In this document: positions 1 to 8,216 of the stretch, one piece after another
Position numbering within the stretch: the first letter of the stretch is position 1
Layout of the letters: every line of letters starts with the position of its first letter
Origin: Oscillospiraceae bacterium
GTDB taxonomy: Bacteria > Bacillota > Clostridia > Oscillospirales > Ruminococcaceae
Length of the DNA: 37,123 nt
Direction: 5' to 3'
Assembly: GCA_019423755.1 (NCBI GenBank)
Contig: JAHZAU010000022.1
Span: forward strand, 1-37,123
Position numbers and translations under genes: made by a program
The notes under the pieces: model-generated
The model's input: only the letters and a program-made list of their open reading frames with translations
Databases searched by the model: none
What the model was told of the DNA's origin: nothing

Positions 1-1294
1 AGAAGCGCATGAGCAGCTTTACCATGGTGGTCTTGCCGGCGCCGGTGGGGCCGACAATGGCCACCTTGGTACCCGGCTGGATGATGGCGGAAAAGTCGTG
101 GATGATGGTCTTTTCCGGGACGTAGCCGAAGTGGGCGTGGGCGAAGTACACCGAGCCCTGGATCAGGTCCGGGGACAGGGGCGACTGCGGGTCGGCCGGT
201 TCCTCCGCTTCCTCCAGGAAGGCAAAGACACGCTCTGCCGAAGCGGCGGCCTGCTGGAGGACGTTGGAGATGTTGGCGATCTGGGTGATGGGGTTGGTGA
301 AGTTGCGGACGTACTGGGTGAAGGCCTGGATATCGCCGACGGTGATGGTGCCGTTGAGGGTCAGGAAACCGCCGAGGATACAGATACCCACATAGCCCAG
401 GTTACTGACGAAGTTCATCAGCGGCATCATCAGGCCGGAGAGGAACTGGCTCTTCCAGGCAGCGTGATAGAGGCTGTCGTTGAGGCGGTCAAACTCCTCG
501 ATGCTGTCGTCCTGGCCGTTGAAGGCGGTGACCACCACGTGGCCGCCGTACATCTCCTCCACATGGCCGTTGACGTGGCCCAAAAATTCCTGCTGGCGGG
601 CAAAGAGCGGCTGGCTGCGCTGGATGACGTTTTTGACAATGATGGCGCTCAGCGGCAGGATGAGCAGCACCACCAAGGTCATGGCAGGGCTGATGGAAAG
701 CATCATCACCAGCACGCCCAGCATCATGGTGACGTTGGTGACGATGGAAGAAAGGCTCTGGTTCAGCGTCTGGGTGACGGTGTCCACATCGTTGGTGATG
801 CGGCTGAGGACCTCGCCGTTGGGTACCCGGTCAAAGTAGGACAGGGGCATGCGGTCGATCTTCTGGCTGATATCGGAGCGCATGTTGTAGCTGACCTTGG
901 TAGCGATGCCGGACATGATCCAGCCTTGCAGGTAGCTAAGCAGGGCGCTGACTACATAGATGCAGGCCAGGAAGGTAAGGATCTGGCCGATGGCGCCGAA
1001 GTCGATGCCGCCGGTGCCGGTGAGCATGGCGATGACGCCTTCAAAAAGCTTGGTGGTAGCCTGGCCTAAGATCTTGGGGCCAAAGATGGAGAATACGGTG
1101 GAAGCCACCGCGCAGCAGAGGGCCAGCACGATGCTGGGCAGATAGCGGTTGAGGTAGGTCATCAGGCGGCGCATGGTGCCTTTGAAGTCCTTGGCCTTCT
1201 CCCCTGCCATCATGGCGCCGGGGCCGCGGCCGGGACCGGGCCCACCCATGCGGGGTCCGCCCATGTGAGGTGCGGTTTTGTTGTGTTGTGCCAT
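1..1294 (-). CDS. ABC exporter half-transporter (permease + ATPase), 3' part cut by window start
   Basis: This is the second subunit of a type IV (multidrug/lipid-type) ABC exporter. The visible 431 codons begin with a Gly/Pro/Met-rich cytosolic leader of about 30 residues, then a six-helix permease domain, then the start of the nucleotide-binding domain. That domain has a normal Walker A (GPTGAGKTT) close to the window edge. The signature, Walker B and H-loop lie outside the window. The ATG shares its A with the TAA of the upstream exporter gene (TAATG), so the two are translationally coupled and probably form a heterodimer. The ribosome site GGAGGAAT lies inside the upstream gene. The substrate cannot be told from sequence. 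Its MarR-type regulator upstream suggests induction by a toxic compound or metabolite. Confidence 0.93.
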   Translation of the reverse strand, partial: MAQHNKTAPHMGGPRMGGPGPGRGPGAMMAGEKAKDFKGTMRRLMTYLNRYLPSIVLALCCAVASTVFSIFGPKILGQATTKLFEGVIAMLTGTGGIDFGAIGQILTFLACIYVVSALLSYLQGWIMSGIATKVSYNMRSDISQKIDRMPLSYFDRVPNGEVLSRITNDVDTVTQTLNQSLSSIVTNVTMMLGVLVMMLSISPAMTLVVLLILPLSAIIVKNVIQRSQPLFARQQEFLGHVNGHVEEMYGGHVVVTAFNGQDDSIEEFDRLNDSLYHAAWKSQFLSGLMMPLMNFVSNLGYVGICILGGFLTLNGTITVGDIQAFTQYVRNFTNPITQIANISNVLQQAAASAERVFAFLEEAEEPADPQSPLSPDLIQGSVYFAHAHFGYVPEKTIIHDFSAIIQPGTKVAIVGPTGAGKTTMVKLLMRF

Positions 1295-3501
1295 TATGCC
1301 AATTCCTCCTTCGACAGCTGACTTTCGGCGATCTCACGGTAGGTGGGGCAGGTTTCCAGCAGCTGCTGGTGGGTGCCGATGCCGACCACGCGGCCTTCAT
1401 CCAGCACCACGATCTGCTCGGCGTGCATGATGGTGGAAACACGCTGGGCCACGATGAGCACCGTTGCGTCCTGGGTGTAGGTCTTGAGCGCCCGGCGCAG
1501 CTTGGCGTCGGTCTTGAAGTCCAGGGCGCTGAAGGTATCGTCGAAGATATAGATGGGGGCCTTTTTCACCAGGGCGCGGGCGATGGAAAGGCGCTGGCGC
1601 TGGCCGCCGGAAACGTTGGTACCGCCCTGGCTGGTGGCGGTGTCAAAGCCGTCGGGCAGCAGGTCGATAAATTCCGTAGCCTGGGCGACCTCTGCGGCCT
1701 GGCGCAGCTGCTCGTCGGAGGCTTCCTCGTCGCCGTAGCGCAGGTTGGAGGCGATGGTGCCGGAGAAGAGCAGGCCCTTCTGGGGCACATATCCGATGTT
1801 CTCGCGCAGCTGGGCCTGGGTCAGGTCCCGGACGTCCACCCCGTCGATGGTGACGGTGCCTTCGCTGGCATCATAGAACCGGGGGATCAGGTTGATGAGG
1901 GTGGATTTACCGGAACCGGTAGAACCGATAAAGGCCGTGGTCTGGCCGGGACGGGCGGTGAAGGAGATGTGCTCCAGCACGTCGGCGTCGGCGCCGCCGT
2001 AACGGAAGGAAACGTCCTTAAACTCTACCACGCCCTGGACCTTCTCCGGCAGGCTCTTGGGCTGGGCGGGGTCGGAAACGGCGTTTTTGGTTTCCAGCAC
2101 CTGGCTGATGCGGTCGGCGGAGACGCTGGCGCGGGGCACCATGATGAACATCATGCTGATAAACAGGAAGCTCATGATGACGTGCATAGCGTACTGGATG
2201 AAGGCCATCATGTCGCCCACCTGAAGGGTGCTCTGGGCGATCTGGTGACCGCCGACCCAGACGATGAGCAGGCTGATGCCGTTCATGACCAGCATCATCA
2301 CCGGCATCATAATGGCCATGGCGCGGTTGACGAACAGGGTGTTGGAGGTCAGGTCGCGGCTGGCCTTGTCAAAGCGCTTCTGCATGAAGTCCTGGTTGGC
2401 AAAGGCGCGGATGACCATCATACCGGAAAGCTCCTCGCGGCTGACCAGGTTGAGGCGGTCCACAAACTCCTGCATCCGCTTGAAGCGAGGCAGCGCCACG
2501 CTGAACAGCACCGAGATGACGCCCAGCATGATGATCAGCGCCAGGGCCAAGATCCACGCCATGCTGACGCATTTGGACAGACCCATGATGATGCCGCCGA
2601 GACCCATAATAGGCGCGAAGCACAGCATCCGCAGGCCCATGCTCAGGAAGTTCTGGATCTGGGTGATGTCGTTGGTGGAGCGGGTGATCAGCGACGCGGT
2701 GGAGAACTGGTCCATCTCGTCGTTGTTAAAGTAGGTGACCCGGCGGAACACATCGTGGCGCAGGTCGCGGCCCACACCGGCACCCAGACGGGCCAGGCAG
2801 AAGCCCGCCCCCACCGAGCAGCAGGTCAGCAGCACCGCCAGACCCAGCATCCGCAGGCCCACCTTGAGGATGTAGGAGGTCTGCATATGGTCGGTGTCGG
2901 CGCCCAGCTGGATGTAAAAGCTTTTGGTAAAGACGGTGGCCGTCTGGCTGAGGATGGCTTCCGGGGCGGCCTGGGCCTCAGCGGCAGCCTGCTGCACCGC
3001 CTCGGTGCTCAGCGACTGCATCATCTGGGGCAGGATGGCTTCCATCTGGTCCAGGTCCATGGCAGCCGATTCGGTATCCGCCGCGGCGTGCTCCTCCCCA
3101 GAGAAGGCCTGCTGCATCAGGTTCACCAGCAGGTAGGACGCACGGGAGAAGGCCAGGTCGGCTGCGGCTGGGTCTTTGTCCTCCCGCAGCACCCAGTCCT
3201 CCTCGGTCAGGCCGGGGAATTCCTTTTGCAGTTTGGGGAGGCTTTCGGCGTCGGGGTGGGTGTAGCTGTCCGCTACCGCCTGACGGTCCTCCTCCGAGAC
3301 GAAGGGCATCATCTCCATGGCGGAAGCCGAAAGGGCCCGGGGGGCCACCTCGGTGATACCGCCTTGCTGGATGCCCACGTTGACGATGTCGCTCATGTAG
3401 TTGGGAAGGGTCAGCTCCAGCATAGCCTGCCCAAACAGCAGCATCACCGCCAGAAGCAGAAACCCGATATAGGGTTTGAGGTATCGCTTTAGTTTCAGCA
3501 T
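1294..3501 (-). CDS. ABC exporter half-transporter with long extracellular insert, 735 aa
   Basis: First subunit of the exporter pair. Transmembrane helix 1 lies at about residues 13-33. Roughly 150 Glu/Ala/Asp-rich residues follow before helix 2, where most family members have a short loop, and this explains the length of 735 rather than about 580. The C-terminal ATPase has Walker A GSTGSGKST, signature VSGGQRQRLSIAR and Walker B IFDDTFSALD. The usual catalytic Glu after Walker B is Asp here, which in known heterodimeric exporters (TM287/288, LmrCD) marks the subunit contributing to the degenerate ATP site. It starts 15 bases after the MarR gene and overlaps the next subunit by one base, so the three genes form one operon. 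The export substrate is unknown. Confidence 0.95.
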   Translation of the reverse strand: MLKLKRYLKPYIGFLLLAVMLLFGQAMLELTLPNYMSDIVNVGIQQGGITEVAPRALSASAMEMMPFVSEEDRQAVADSYTHPDAESLPKLQKEFPGLTEEDWVLREDKDPAAADLAFSRASYLLVNLMQQAFSGEEHAAADTESAAMDLDQMEAILPQMMQSLSTEAVQQAAAEAQAAPEAILSQTATVFTKSFYIQLGADTDHMQTSYILKVGLRMLGLAVLLTCCSVGAGFCLARLGAGVGRDLRHDVFRRVTYFNNDEMDQFSTASLITRSTNDITQIQNFLSMGLRMLCFAPIMGLGGIIMGLSKCVSMAWILALALIIMLGVISVLFSVALPRFKRMQEFVDRLNLVSREELSGMMVIRAFANQDFMQKRFDKASRDLTSNTLFVNRAMAIMMPVMMLVMNGISLLIVWVGGHQIAQSTLQVGDMMAFIQYAMHVIMSFLFISMMFIMVPRASVSADRISQVLETKNAVSDPAQPKSLPEKVQGVVEFKDVSFRYGGADADVLEHISFTARPGQTTAFIGSTGSGKSTLINLIPRFYDASEGTVTIDGVDVRDLTQAQLRENIGYVPQKGLLFSGTIASNLRYGDEEASDEQLRQAAEVAQATEFIDLLPDGFDTATSQGGTNVSGGQRQRLSIARALVKKAPIYIFDDTFSALDFKTDAKLRRALKTYTQDATVLIVAQRVSTIMHAEQIVVLDEGRVVGIGTHQQLLETCPTYREIAESQLSKEELA

Positions 3502-3516
3502 AGTGGGTCGTTCTCC

Positions 3517-4023
3517 TTATTTCTGTTGGTTTGCGGATTCGGCGGCGCCGGTGTCGGGAGGGATCTCCTCCAGCGTCCGGGCCAGCTGTTCCAGGGTGCG
3601 AAGCAGGTCGGCCGCGCCCTGGGGCCCCAGCCGTTCCATAACAAAGTCCAGCTTCCGCACAAAATCATCCCGGGCGGATTCCAGCAGCTGCAGCCCCTCG
3701 GGGGTAAGGCGCAGGCCGGTGACCCGGCGGTCCGAGGGGTTGGGGACGCGCTCCACATAGCCCATCCCTTCCAGCAGGGTGATCCGCTGGGAAAGGGCCG
3801 GCAGGCTGTGCCCCATGATGCCCGCCAGCTCCGACAGAGTCATGGGGGTAAAGGGGTCGCGGCCGGGGACGGCGCCCGGCTCCTTGCTGCCGCTGGCCAG
3901 GACCATCAGCGTCCCGAACTGGGATTTGCTCAGCCGGCTGCAGGGGACCACCCCTTTCCAGGCCTTTCGCACCCGGTCCATGGCTTCAAAAAGCAGAAAG
4001 GCCGGGGATTCCTTGTTCTTCAT
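3517..4023 (-). CDS. MarR-family transcriptional regulator
   Basis: A 168-residue winged-helix regulator. The segment MTLSELAGIMGHSLPALSQR (about residues 62-81) is the recognition helix-turn-helix. The wing follows with the motif NPSDRRVTGLRLTPEG, the DRR plus T-x-x-G pattern typical of MarR proteins. Start chosen at ATG 4023 because AAAGGAG lies 9 bases upstream. It is the first gene of the operon with the two exporter subunits, a frequent arrangement in which a MarR repressor senses the exported compound and represses its own operon. An AT-rich imperfect palindrome directly upstream (4048-4074) is the likely operator. The ligand is unknown. Confidence 0.93.
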   Translation of the reverse strand: MKNKESPAFLLFEAMDRVRKAWKGVVPCSRLSKSQFGTLMVLASGSKEPGAVPGRDPFTPMTLSELAGIMGHSLPALSQRITLLEGMGYVERVPNPSDRRVTGLRLTPEGLQLLESARDDFVRKLDFVMERLGPQGAADLLRTLEQLARTLEEIPPDTGAAESANQQK

Positions 4024-4047
4024 GATACGCTCCTTTCTTTCGGTGGA

Positions 4048-4074
4048 GGTTAATTATTAACTATATTAATTACC
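4048..4074. promoter_or_regulatory. candidate MarR operator / promoter of the exporter operon
   Basis: A 27-base AT-only core with outer arms GGTTAAT and ATTACC forms an imperfect inverted repeat in otherwise GC-rich DNA, 25 bases upstream of the MarR start. On the minus strand it contains TATAGT (4065-4060), a plausible -10 element; no convincing -35 was found. A position over the promoter fits autorepression. Binding by the MarR protein is inferred from position and symmetry only. Confidence 0.45.
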
Positions 4075-4215
4075 ATGCTTAATCATTTTAGCCTCTGGGC
4101 GATTCTTTGTCAATGCGGCGGGTCAGAATTCATGGTTCCTTAACATTTTGCACAGGTTTTGGGAGTTTCTTTCGGCAATTCGCCCAGCAATTCGCAAGAA
4201 AATTTGCGCTTTGAA

Positions 4216-4244
4216 TTTACGGGGCAGCGTTTGCGTGGTATAAT
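4216..4244 (+). promoter_or_regulatory. sigma-A-type promoter for the SGNH lipoprotein gene
   Basis: TTTACG at 4216-4221, a 17-base spacer, then TATAAT at 4239-4244 preceded by TGG (extended -10). Transcription would start near 4251, giving a leader of about 67 bases to the TTG start at 4318. Two direct copies of GCAATTCGC (4175-4183 and 4187-4195, 12 bases apart) lie just upstream and may be a regulator site. Confidence 0.75.
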
Positions 4245-4317
4245 AATGATAATTGCGGTCCGGTCCGGCCTTTTGGGGCGGTCCGGCGCGCCATCTTGCC
4301 AGAAAAGAAGGATTTGT

Positions 4318-5472
4318 TTGGAGATTCATCGAATATTTCGCTGCGGCGCGGCCCTTTTGTCCGCCGCTGCCCTGCTGCTGACCGCCTGCGGCAGCGACCC
4401 GCAGAACCGCACCTTGGAGGAAGCCTACCAGGTGAACATCCCCGGCCAGGACACGGTGGTCCAGGAAAACCACACCCCGGAATACGACACCGAGTTCTAC
4501 CTGGGCGAGACGGTGTTTGTGGGCGACTCCCGCACCAACGGTATGATCGGCTACGGCTATCTGCCGCCGGAGCAGGTCTACGCCATCGACGGCTGCTCCC
4601 AAAAAAGCATCCAGGACCGGGAATTTGTGGACCTGGGGGACGGCAAGCTTTACACCGTGGAGGAAGCGGTGGCCATCCGCCAGCCGGAACGCATTATGAT
4701 CTCGCTGGGCATCAACGGCCTGACCACCATGGGCGAGGAGGAATTTATGGAGGAATACCGGGCGCTCACCGAGTCGCTGCACGAGGCGTCCCCGGAAAGC
4801 ACCATCATCCTTCAGTCCATCCTGCCGACGGCCTGGTGGAAGTACCAGGAGATCCCCGCCTTTGACAACGACAACATCGACTACTACAACGAGCTGCTTT
4901 GCGACTACGCCCAGGAGGCCGGGTACTTCTACCTGAACTCCGCCGAGATCATGAAGGATTCCCGCAACTCCCTGCGGGCGGAGTACGACGCCGGCGACGG
5001 CCTGCACTTTAACTCCACCGCCTACGAGGCGCTGATGGAATACTACACCACCCACATGGTGCTGGCCAAGGCCCCCGCTTCCGAGGATGAGGTCATTATC
5101 GGCAGCCAGCAGATCTCCGGCCCCGGCGAGGACGCGCCGGAATCCAGCTGGGGCAGCTCCTGGGGTTGGGGCAGCGACGAGGACAACGCCTCTGATGGAA
5201 ATTCCTCCGAGGAAGGCTCCTCTTGGAACACCAAACAGCAAGAGGACTCCTCCGACTCCTGGAACAACGACAGCGCCGACCGCAACGACAGCCAAAACCA
5301 GGGGGAAACCACCTCCGACCCGGCGGACAACAGCGAGGAAAGCTCCTCCCATAAGCCCGAGACCGCCAGCCCGGAGGACACCCTTTTCGGCTCCGGCTCC
5401 GACGGCCAAAGCTCCTCCGACGAGGAAGAAACGCCCCGGGTCATCCGCCCCCGCAGCCAGCAGGAGGAATAG
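4318..5472 (+). CDS. SGNH/GDSL-hydrolase lipoprotein with acidic Ser-rich tail
   Basis: A secreted, lipid-anchored protein of 384 residues. Start chosen at TTG 4318: AGAAGG sits 6 bases upstream and the product begins with a short basic n-region, a hydrophobic stretch and the lipobox LTAC, so it should be processed by LspA. SGNH blocks are recognisable: GDSRTNG (nucleophile Ser71), GING (Asn near 133) and DGLHF (Asp227/His230 pair). The family hydrolyses esters, often O-acetyl groups on cell-wall polymers or exopolysaccharide; the actual substrate is unknown. The last 120 residues or so are low-complexity Ser/Asp/Glu/Asn with Trp repeats, probably an unstructured wall-spanning region. It is divergent from the MarR-exporter operon and monocistronic, with its own promoter and terminator. 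Confidence 0.85.
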   Translation: MEIHRIFRCGAALLSAAALLLTACGSDPQNRTLEEAYQVNIPGQDTVVQENHTPEYDTEFYLGETVFVGDSRTNGMIGYGYLPPEQVYAIDGCSQKSIQDREFVDLGDGKLYTVEEAVAIRQPERIMISLGINGLTTMGEEEFMEEYRALTESLHEASPESTIILQSILPTAWWKYQEIPAFDNDNIDYYNELLCDYAQEAGYFYLNSAEIMKDSRNSLRAEYDAGDGLHFNSTAYEALMEYYTTHMVLAKAPASEDEVIIGSQQISGPGEDAPESSWGSSWGWGSDEDNASDGNSSEEGSSWNTKQQEDSSDSWNNDSADRNDSQNQGETTSDPADNSEESSSHKPETASPEDTLFGSGSDGQSSSDEEETPRVIRPRSQQEE

Positions 5473-5496
5473 CCCTCCCCTCCCCTTGTATCCCAA

Positions 5497-5535
5497 AAAG
5501 CCAGCGCCGTCCCGACGCTGGCTTTCTTTTCTTTT
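5497..5535 (+). terminator. Rho-independent terminator after the SGNH lipoprotein gene
   Basis: A perfect 10-base-pair stem, AAAGCCAGCG (5497-5506) with CGCTGGCTTT (5516-5525), has a 9-base loop and is followed by a T-rich run. Confidence 0.9.
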
Positions 5536-5567
5536 TCATCCATCCCCTTCCCGCCCCGGAAATCGCC

Positions 5568-5596
5568 TTGCCCCGGGGTGAAAATCGTGCTACACT
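5568..5596 (+). promoter_or_regulatory. promoter for the ParB-like/BMP gene pair
   Basis: TTGCCC at 5568-5573, a 17-base spacer and TACACT at 5591-5596 with TG one base upstream of the hexamer. It lies directly after the preceding terminator and 39 bases before the start codon. Each hexamer matches consensus at four of six positions. Confidence 0.6.
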
Positions 5597-5634
5597 AAGG
5601 CAAACGATTCCCCCAACAAAGGAGGCCGCATCCT

Positions 5635-7563
5635 ATGTCTATGGAAGATTATCAAAAAGCGCTGCGCCTGGGGCAGAAGCAGTACCGGGCTTGTGTGGCC
5701 CGCGGCGATTACCCCTACCTTCAGGTGCTGGATGATATTTTGGAAAACGTACAGGTCCAGTCGGAGTACAGCCTGGGCCTGGTGAACATCCCCACCGAGA
5801 AGATCGTGGGTACCTGCACCGCCGGCCGGACCGCCGCCTTTGCCAGCAACTTCATGCCCCTGCTGGCCGACAACACCGAGTTTGCCAGCAAGTGGTCCAC
5901 CCTTTGCAGCATCCATCTCAACGAAGGCATCCGTGACCCCATCGTGGTCAGCGAGTTCATGAACTACTTCTACGTCCAGGAGGGCAACAAGCGGGTCAGC
6001 GTGCTCAAGTACTTTGGCGCCGAGTCCATCCCCGCCATCGTCACCCGCATCCTCCCCCGCCCCAACGGCACCCTGGAAAGTCAGATCTACTACGAGTTCC
6101 TTTCCTTCTATCAGGACTCCAAGGTCAACTACCTGTGGTTCAGCCAGAAGGGCTCCTTTGCCAAGCTGCAAAGCTACCTGGGCACCTGCCCCGGCCGCGC
6201 CTGGACCGACGAGGAGCGAAAGGAGCTTTCCTCGGCTTACTACCGCTTCTCCGACTCCTTTGAGGAGCTGGGCGGCCGCAGCCTGCCCATCACCACCGGG
6301 GACGCCATGCTGGTCTACCTGGGGGTCTACGGCTACCCGCACCTGTGCCAGGCGCTGCGGGAGGAGATCACCAACGACCTGGAACGCATCTGGAAGGAGG
6401 TACTGGCCCTGACCCGGGACGAGGCCGTCGACCTGGTCATGGAGCCTACCGAGCCCGCCCCCTCCCTGAGCCTGCGCAGCCTTTTCCTGCCCTCCGCCAG
6501 CCGCCGGCAGAAGATCGCCTTCCTGCACGACAAATCCGCCCAGACCTCCGGCTGGACCTACAACCACGAAATGGGCCGCAAGCACCTGGAAAGCGTCTTC
6601 CCCGGCCAGATCGACACCTTCATGGCCGACCAGCTGGAAACCCCCGAGCAGGTGCAGGAAGCGCTGGACCGGGCGGTCGCCCAGGGCTGCCAGATGATCT
6701 TCACCACCTCGCCGGTGCTGCTCCCCCAAAGCCTCAAGACCGCGGTGGAACACCCGGAGGTCAAGGTGCTCAACTGCTCGCTCAACACCCCGCACCCCTC
6801 CATCCGCACCTACTACGGCCGGATGTATGAGGCCAAGTTCCTGCTGGGGGCCATCGCCGGGGCGCTGGCGGAAAACGACCGGGTGGGCTACCTGGCCGAC
6901 TACCCCATCTACGGCATGGCCGCCAGCATCAACGCCTTCGCCCGGGGCGCCCAGATGACCAATCCCCGGGCCAAGGTCTATTTGGAATGGTCCACCGTCC
7001 CGGGGCACGACGTGGAGGAAGCCTTCCGCCAAAACCAGGTGCGGGTCATCTCCAACCAGGACCGCATCCGGCCCATCCAGCCCTCCCGCCAGTTCGGCCT
7101 TTACCGGCTGCTGGAGGACGGCACCCTGGAAAACCTGGCTATGCCTGTGTGGAACTGGGGCATCTTCTACGAGCGCATCGTCCGCAACGTGCTGCACGGC
7201 GGCTGGAAGTCCGACCTGCCGGACGACCCCTCCCGCGCCGTCAACTACTGGTGGGGCATGGACGCCAAGGTTATCGACCTGTTCTATTCCCGCAGCCTGC
7301 CCGCTCCCACCCTGCGGCTGGTGGAACTGCTCAAGGAAAGCATCTGCCGCCACCAGTTCCACCCCTTCTCCGGCCGTCTGGTCAGCCAGCAGGGGGTGGT
7401 GCAGGAGGACGACGCCCCCACCCTCTCCCCCTCCTCCATCATCACCATGGACTGGCTGGCGGAAAACGTGGTGGGCAGCTTCCCGGCGCTGGAGACCTTA
7501 AACGAAGAAGCCCGCACCCTGGCCGGGTTCCAGGGCATCCTTCGGGAAGGAGGCAGCGTATGA
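5635..7563 (+). CDS. cytosolic ParB-like segment fused to a BMP-family (nucleoside-binding) domain
   Basis: A 642-residue protein. Start ATG 5635 has AAAGGAGG 9 bases upstream. Residues of about 45-140 resemble the N-terminal ParB/sulfiredoxin fold, with DPIVVSEF, then EGNKRVSVLKYFG and IPAIVTRI, like the GxRR-type pocket in ParB. Residues of about 290-560 are a basic-membrane-protein (BMP/PnrA/Med-like) domain with the recognisable pieces KIAFLHDKS, YNHEMGRKH, MIFTTSP and YYGRMYEAKFLLGAIAGA. Characterised BMP proteins are mostly exported lipoproteins that bind nucleosides for ABC uptake. This one has no signal peptide, lipobox or membrane helix, so it should stay in the cytosol as a sensor or regulator. 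The stop codon overlaps the start of a phosphoesterase gene (ATGA), linking their functions. The ParB-like reading is moderately sure, the BMP assignment sure. Confidence 0.85.
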   Translation: MSMEDYQKALRLGQKQYRACVARGDYPYLQVLDDILENVQVQSEYSLGLVNIPTEKIVGTCTAGRTAAFASNFMPLLADNTEFASKWSTLCSIHLNEGIRDPIVVSEFMNYFYVQEGNKRVSVLKYFGAESIPAIVTRILPRPNGTLESQIYYEFLSFYQDSKVNYLWFSQKGSFAKLQSYLGTCPGRAWTDEERKELSSAYYRFSDSFEELGGRSLPITTGDAMLVYLGVYGYPHLCQALREEITNDLERIWKEVLALTRDEAVDLVMEPTEPAPSLSLRSLFLPSASRRQKIAFLHDKSAQTSGWTYNHEMGRKHLESVFPGQIDTFMADQLETPEQVQEALDRAVAQGCQMIFTTSPVLLPQSLKTAVEHPEVKVLNCSLNTPHPSIRTYYGRMYEAKFLLGAIAGALAENDRVGYLADYPIYGMAASINAFARGAQMTNPRAKVYLEWSTVPGHDVEEAFRQNQVRVISNQDRIRPIQPSRQFGLYRLLEDGTLENLAMPVWNWGIFYERIVRNVLHGGWKSDLPDDPSRAVNYWWGMDAKVIDLFYSRSLPAPTLRLVELLKESICRHQFHPFSGRLVSQQGVVQEDDAPTLSPSSIITMDWLAENVVGSFPALETLNEEARTLAGFQGILREGGSV

Positions 7564-8150
7564 AGATCCTAGCCCTCGCCGACGAGGAATCCAAGTTCCT
7601 GTGGGATTACTTTGAAAAAAGCAAGCTGGAAGGGGTGGACCTGATCCTCTCCTGCGGCGACCTGAAGCCGGAGTACCTTTCCTTCCTGGCTACCTTCACC
7701 GCCGCGCCGGTGCTTTACGTCCACGGCAACCACGACGACAACTACGCCAAGTTTCCGCCCAACAACTGCATCTGCATCGACGGCAAGATCTACAACCACA
7801 AGGGTGTGCGCATCCTGGGGCTGGGCGGCTCCATCCGCTATAAGGAGGAAGGCAGCCACCAGTACACCCAGGGCCAGATGCAGCGGCGCATCTGGAAGCT
7901 TTGGCCCCGGCTGCAGGTGAACCACGGGTTTGACATCCTGCTGGCCCATGCCCCGGCCTACGGCATCAACGACGGGCGGGACATCGCCCACACTGGCTTT
8001 ACCTCCTTCCTTCCCTTGATGGACAAGTACCAGCCGAAGTATTTTGTCCACGGGCACGTCCACATGACCTACGGCAGCATCCCCCGCCTTTCGGAGTACG
8101 GCAGCACCCAGATCATCAATGCCTACGAGCGGTACTTATTTGAATATTAA
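7560..8150 (+). CDS. calcineurin-like metallophosphoesterase with altered first metal motif
   Basis: A 196-residue phosphoesterase of the YfcE/MJ0936-like class. Recognisable metal-site motifs are SCGDL (motif II), GNHDD (motif III), an internal LLAHAP and the C-terminal HGHVH. Motif I, normally D-x-H, reads ADEES near the N-terminus (Asp8-Glu9-Glu10), so the first His ligand is replaced by Glu. Start chosen at ATG 7560, which overlaps the TGA of the previous gene by four bases; upstream in-frame extension would run through the BMP gene and is not coding. Likely substrates are phosphodiesters or cyclic nucleotides, but none can be named. Translational coupling suggests it acts with the nucleoside-binding protein. 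Confidence 0.88.
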   Translation: MKILALADEESKFLWDYFEKSKLEGVDLILSCGDLKPEYLSFLATFTAAPVLYVHGNHDDNYAKFPPNNCICIDGKIYNHKGVRILGLGGSIRYKEEGSHQYTQGQMQRRIWKLWPRLQVNHGFDILLAHAPAYGINDGRDIAHTGFTSFLPLMDKYQPKYFVHGHVHMTYGSIPRLSEYGSTQIINAYERYLFEY

Positions 8151-8166
8151 TCCCCCGAACAGCAAA

Positions 8167-8212
8167 AAACACCGCCTCTTCCCGTTTTGGGAAGGGGCGG
8201 TGTTTGGTTTTT
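8167..8212. terminator. bidirectional terminator between convergent genes
   Basis: A 17-position stem with one mismatch, outer arms AAACACCGCC and GGCGGTGTTT, inner arms CTTCCC and GGGAAG, and a 5-base loop. It is flanked by an A-run on the left and a T-run on the right, so it can end both the phosphoesterase transcript and the convergent minus-strand operon. Confidence 0.92.
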
Positions 8213-8216
8213 CGGG

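Noticed and set aside
1270..3492. 740-codon plus-strand frame opposite the exporter subunit
   Set aside because: Shadow of a gene with intact ABC motifs on the other strand.
5590..7362. 590-codon minus-strand frame opposite the BMP fusion gene
   Set aside because: No ribosome site and no domain, while the plus strand encodes a recognisable BMP protein.
6987..7559. Extended N-terminus of the phosphoesterase frame
   Set aside because: Pro/Arg/Gly-rich read-through of the overlapping BMP gene in another frame; the family N-terminus MKILALAD starts at 7560.
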